This document shows positions 59,901 to 64,000 of a stretch of DNA of 64,000 nucleotides, one piece after another. How positions within the stretch are numbered: position 1 is the first letter of the stretch; the number at the start of each line of letters is the position of its first letter. The DNA lies in contig VWPU01014905.1 in assembly GCA_013398955.1 (NCBI GenBank), positions 326,406-390,405 of the forward strand. The letters run 5' to 3'. This stretch comes from Callaeas wilsoni (taxonomy: Eukaryota > Chordata > Aves > Passeriformes > Callaeidae). Made by a program: the position numbers and the translations under genes. Below the pieces are notes generated by a model. It did no database searches. It saw only the letters and a list, made by a program, of their open reading frames with translations, and was not told where the DNA came from.

Positions 59901-62900
59901 CTCCACCATGCCTCAGGCAAGGCTCTCTTTTCTTCTTTTTTTGCCACAATAGTGTACACCATGATGAAGTATAGCTATTCATGTGACACAATATAGTAAT
60001 CAGAAGTAAATTACACCCTTTAAAATTACCATCCTTAATCACAATACCTAAAACAATGTGATAATTGCTGTCATGGGAACATGGAAAAAAATAGACTAGT
60101 CATTAAACAAATACTATAGGCGTTAATAACAAGTGGCACGTGAAATAACAATTTTCTACTAATCACAAAGCTAGAGCCATAGTGCAAACTGAAGATGCTC
60201 TTTCATAAAGTAAACTGGATGCTTACAGCTAGAAAAGGCATAAACTTGCAAAAATATTTTGCCCATTATCAGAGTTTGTACTGTGTTTTGTACAACTGTA
60301 CATTTCCCATATATATATGGGCTTATAGATGCAGCAGTTATACAACTGCGCTTGAATTTCTCCTTTGCTCTTAAGACCTCAAGTAAGCTTTTCAAACTCA
60401 AATTTTGAGGAAAAAACATACATTCATATGTCGGTCACTTGCATTGTCAAACCTTCCAATTTAAAAAAAGAAAACTCACATTGGTAAAACATATCATATT
60501 GGAAACAAAAGGTGCTAGGACCACCTTCTCCATATTGCTCACATATTGCTCAGTCTGAGAGGGAGAGAGCATTGGATAGAGAAGAAAAGAAGAAAAAAAG
60601 GTATACCAGCAAGTTTGGCATGAGCTTCTAAGGGCTTTTTTTAGTGGATAAGGCCAAGACATAAAGAAACCTGGGAGCTTTGGTGCCTGCTTTTTCTGTG
60701 TTAGAGATGCTCAGCTGTAATGCCAGGAAGCTGAGTATCTGAAATCTTGTTATCAGTGCAGATAGGGAGAGAATGAGACAGAGCTGGGCAGCTGTGTGCA
60801 TCTTCTAGCTGTCAACAGATGTTGTTTGGAGTCTTAAATCCCACAATTATTAGAAAATGATCCTTCCTTCCATAGGTAGTGAGGAAACTTGTCCTGTCAG
60901 TTGAGCTGGCTACATTTTCTGAAGCAAGGGAATCTGGTTCTTCATTCATATTAGAGCACAAGCTTACATAGCATTCCTGAGGAACACTGCTGTGATTTAA
61001 ATTCTACACAGACTATGAGTCTAAACATCACTTTGTGCCTGTAAAAAAAATAGAAAATGGCCTTCAGATCTTTCCTTTGTGTTTGTTTTGTCATTGAGAA
61101 AGAAGGTTTACACCAGAAAAGCAGTCAGCAAAAGTCTGATTTATAGATTGTCAATGTATTCTTTGAAGGAAGGTAATAGAGCCGCTGAAGTGCAATTAAA
61201 TTGGGAAATGAGTATTTTTATTTTTGGGAGACTACCATTGGTGTTTTTAAAGGCCCAAGGCTGGAGCCTTCTCATCACATACTGTTCAAAGGCAGCGAGC
61301 TTGTATAAGACTGTGGGAAAAAGGGTTAGAGGGTGGGTCAGAAGTTCTGTCATTCAGCTCATTATTTGCAGCCTGGTTATTATCTTCAAATATGTAAAGG
61401 AAAAAAATGGACTATCTGCATTTTATTTCCATCCAAGGATAGGCAAGGAAGTGGGGAAGAATTTTGACCCTTACTTGTCTCTCTACGTCTCTTTGTATTT
61501 TTCTGACAAGATTTGCTTCTTTGGAAAATAATCCAGTTGCAAACCAAGCAAACAACTTCCTTGCATCTGCTCCAAAATATATGGGCAGGCAAGGTGTGTC
61601 TTCCACGGCTGCCTGCCCTGTCCAAGCTGCAGGGTCAGGCTGTGGGAGGCTGAGATATCTCTGCCCAGCAGGACCGGTGCCTCTGCAGATTCCTGACATG
61701 CTCTTACCCATGACTTGGTTGAGAGAAAGATGAAGGAGGCAGTGACGACTTTTCTGCGCGTGTTTCTCAAGTTTTTTTAGGCAGGTAATGCTCAGTAGTC
61801 AAAACTATCCCAAGGAGGGCTGAGTCAATTAATTTCTCCAAAATAATTTGGAGATGGATACCATTAGCTTGTTGGGAACTTACCTGGGTGGGCAGGCATG
61901 AGCAGGAAATAACCAAGGGAAGGTTTATGACTCTTGTGAATATTTCTGTTATTTTCACAAGTTAGTTATGACCCTGTGTGGAATGAAGCAGTGATGGAGG
62001 GTCACTTTGAAGTGAAAATGCTTTCCTCCCATTCTTCCTCATCGATTGACCTCACCAGGACAAATAGATTTTTGCTCAAGTACATCAAAAAGTAACTCCT
62101 GGGTTTTTTCACATTTTTCTCTAATAAAAACAAACAAAGAAAAAGAAAACCTCAAAAGATGAGCAAAAAAATCCCCATACAAAATAACGTGTTATGCAAA
62201 TGACACGTTAACTTGTATGTGTCCAACTAATCTTTCATGAACTGTAAATAAGTTCTCATTTGCTTCCAGTTATTTCTATTTCTCCTTTTTTAGTGGTGAT
62301 TTCCCAAGTTATAACAAGCCAGATACCTGCCTCTAATCTTTATAGCAATGGCTTTTTAAATATTCAAAATGAGTAATTTATTTTTAATGATCTGTATCTC
62401 TGAAAGAGTTTAGGCAATGTGCTTTATACTCCGCAGAAAAATTCTCCTTTTTCCCTGAGGAAAACTTGCATTTTTTCTGGCTAAGCCAATTTGGTAATGA
62501 AGATGTTTATTAAAAAGGGAGAGCTACAGAGAAGCAGACAGAGAAGGGCAACTAGTGTTAAAAGCAGTGTCTGAAAAGGTCTCTGGTGACATTTTAAAAC
62601 AGAATACATTTAGGTTGATTTTTAATTGATTTGAAACCTCTCTGATCACTTTTACCTAGGAAAGGTTGGTACGAAACATTCTGAAACAAGAATTTCCTTT
62701 ATCATTTACACAAATGGGAACTTAGCACACTGTGCTCATATATAGGTGAAGTATTCAAAATGAAAGCTGTTTGAGAACGAACAGAAACTATTGTCGGATG
62801 TATCTGCCTTACAGAAGCTTCTCTGATAAAAAAAGTTGCATCCCATGATGCCTTTGAGAAAGATTTTGCAAAAACAGTTTTTGAAGGCTCAATGAGATGT

Positions 62901-64000
62901 AAGTAACATCACACAGGAAAGGCGTTTATTGATCATTGAGTCCCTGAGTAGAGGCCTAAGTAGCTTGTCTCCAAAAGATGTGCCAATCCTTCCTTCGGTT
63001 TTACAGTTTATGTTGCTTTTATAACATTTGTCTTATCCACTGAGACAAATCACTGGACTTTATCGTTGATAGCTCTACTTAGTTTCAATGAAGCACACTC
63101 ACTGCCATCTATGCTTACGCTTTGCGAACCAGATCAATCTGTTTCCTTTCAATTATCTATTATTATTTCTTCCACTATCTTTCACAGTGTTTCAGAGCTT
63201 GAACACCATTCTGCTCTCTCTCAGCTGCGTGGTTGCAGCCCTTTGGCCTCATCATGGTTCCAGGAGCAGAGGCGCTCCCTGGCTGGGGACTGGTTCACAG
63301 AAATCCTCTGTTCTTGTCTTTGCAGAAGGATTGTATTTACTGATGCTGAAAATGTCTTTCTCTACCTTTCTCTATTGACTTTTTCAATATTCTCATAATT
63401 AATTAGGTAATCTGAGTTGATTGTGAGATGAGAGGTCACATTTAATTTGATGTACTTAATTTGGTACATTACTGATTCTATGTAATTTTTCCTGCTGCTA
63501 CAACTTGATATTAAAGGATCAAGTTTGATACTGCTTGTCTTTTATTCAAACCTCAGAAAGTGTTGCTAAATTCTCTGTCCTTCTGTAGCAGATGAATTTA
63601 ATTCCATGCAGTCATTTGTGGTAAGCTTCCCTACTTTCTTTAGTCTGGAAGACATTTTCAAAACAAAGAACCTGCATTTCCTCTCATTTTGGAATATAGC
63701 CTTGTTTCTTCAGTCAGGCTGAGAAAAAACTTACTGTATGCGACACAGTAAAACTCAACTCAGGGAAGCTGTGTCCCCTCTTTTCCTTCACAGTAGACCT
63801 CTGTGCCAGAGGAAATGGCCAAGATCACCAAGCTTAGGCACAGGACTGACAGAACAGGATTACAAAGGCAGCTCTCTGACCATTCCAAACACTTCAGACT
63901 GGCAGTGCAAGAGTTCTGAAGGATATTTGCAGAATTCTTCAAAATACAAAACTCTGGAAGCCATCTCAGAGTCGAGACAGATTTTATATATTTTTTTTTT
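56910..64000. other. Intergenic, no gene recognised
   Basis: AT-rich sequence to the window end. A perfect 16-bp palindrome CCCATATATATATGGG lies at 60306-60321 and a 10-bp tandem GTTGTACAAG at 59382-59401. Overlapping frames on both strands at 61386-61770 occupy a slightly GC-richer patch and have no support. Other frames (57045-57655, 63066-63398) are likewise unsupported. No transposon or RNA gene was recognised. Confidence 0.5.

Noticed and set aside
1..64000. CRISPR arrays, operons, bacterial mobile elements, tRNA or rRNA genes
   Set aside because: No regularly spaced repeats, cloverleaf-type sequences, ribosomal motifs or compact gene arrays are visible. The window is vertebrate genomic DNA.

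Overview
The window is vertebrate nuclear DNA, almost certainly from a bird. The evidence is the spliced end of a utrophin gene with weak sequence drift from mammals, several CR1 LINE fragments (one with the avian 3' terminal motif ATTCTATGATTC), and solo LTRs of a TGTCCTGGTTTCAG...CCATGACA type that I know from avian genomes. There is no bacterial or operon-like organisation. Most long open frames are chance, or follow from repeat composition.

Positions 1-9735 hold the 3' end of UTRN (utrophin) on the + strand. Four consecutive exons can be read: 2562-2670 (109 nt), 4123-4209 (87 nt), a 23-nt microexon at 6886-6908, and the terminal exon from 7576 with the stop at 7582-7584. They match the dystrophin exon 76-77-78-79 layout in phase and relative size, and end in the utrophin C-terminus ...PQAM. 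The 3' UTR runs to tandem AATAAA signals at 9711-9720. It carries an ancient MIR-like SINE, a let-7 8-mer match, a miR-1/206 match and an AU-rich nonamer.

Positions 9740-64000 are a gene-poor flank. In mammals a large gene desert separates UTRN from EPM2A, and this fits that region. I found no convincing coding exon, tRNA, rRNA or CRISPR array there. It holds an internal CR1 ORF2 fragment beside an LTR-like fragment (12630-13632, both minus), a diverged CR1 piece (14191-14352), a CR1 3' end (18283-18686), a solo LTR with a 5-bp target duplication (21173-21504), a solo LTR with a 4-bp target duplication (34059-34507), a perfect 54-copy TCTCT array (34866-35135), GC-rich unclassified blocks (about 35140-36620 and 38400-38740), a CR1 3' end (43637-43914), an AAATG/AAATA array (55164-55230) and a 212-bp G-free A/C tract built from two ~102-114 bp units (56698-56909).

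The most interesting feature is the UTRN 3' end. Skipping the 23-nt microexon joins exons in a frame that stays open for 66 codons into what is otherwise 3' UTR, paralleling the known dystrophin exon-78 switch. A nearly perfect 28-bp hairpin sits in the intron between the microexon and the terminal exon.
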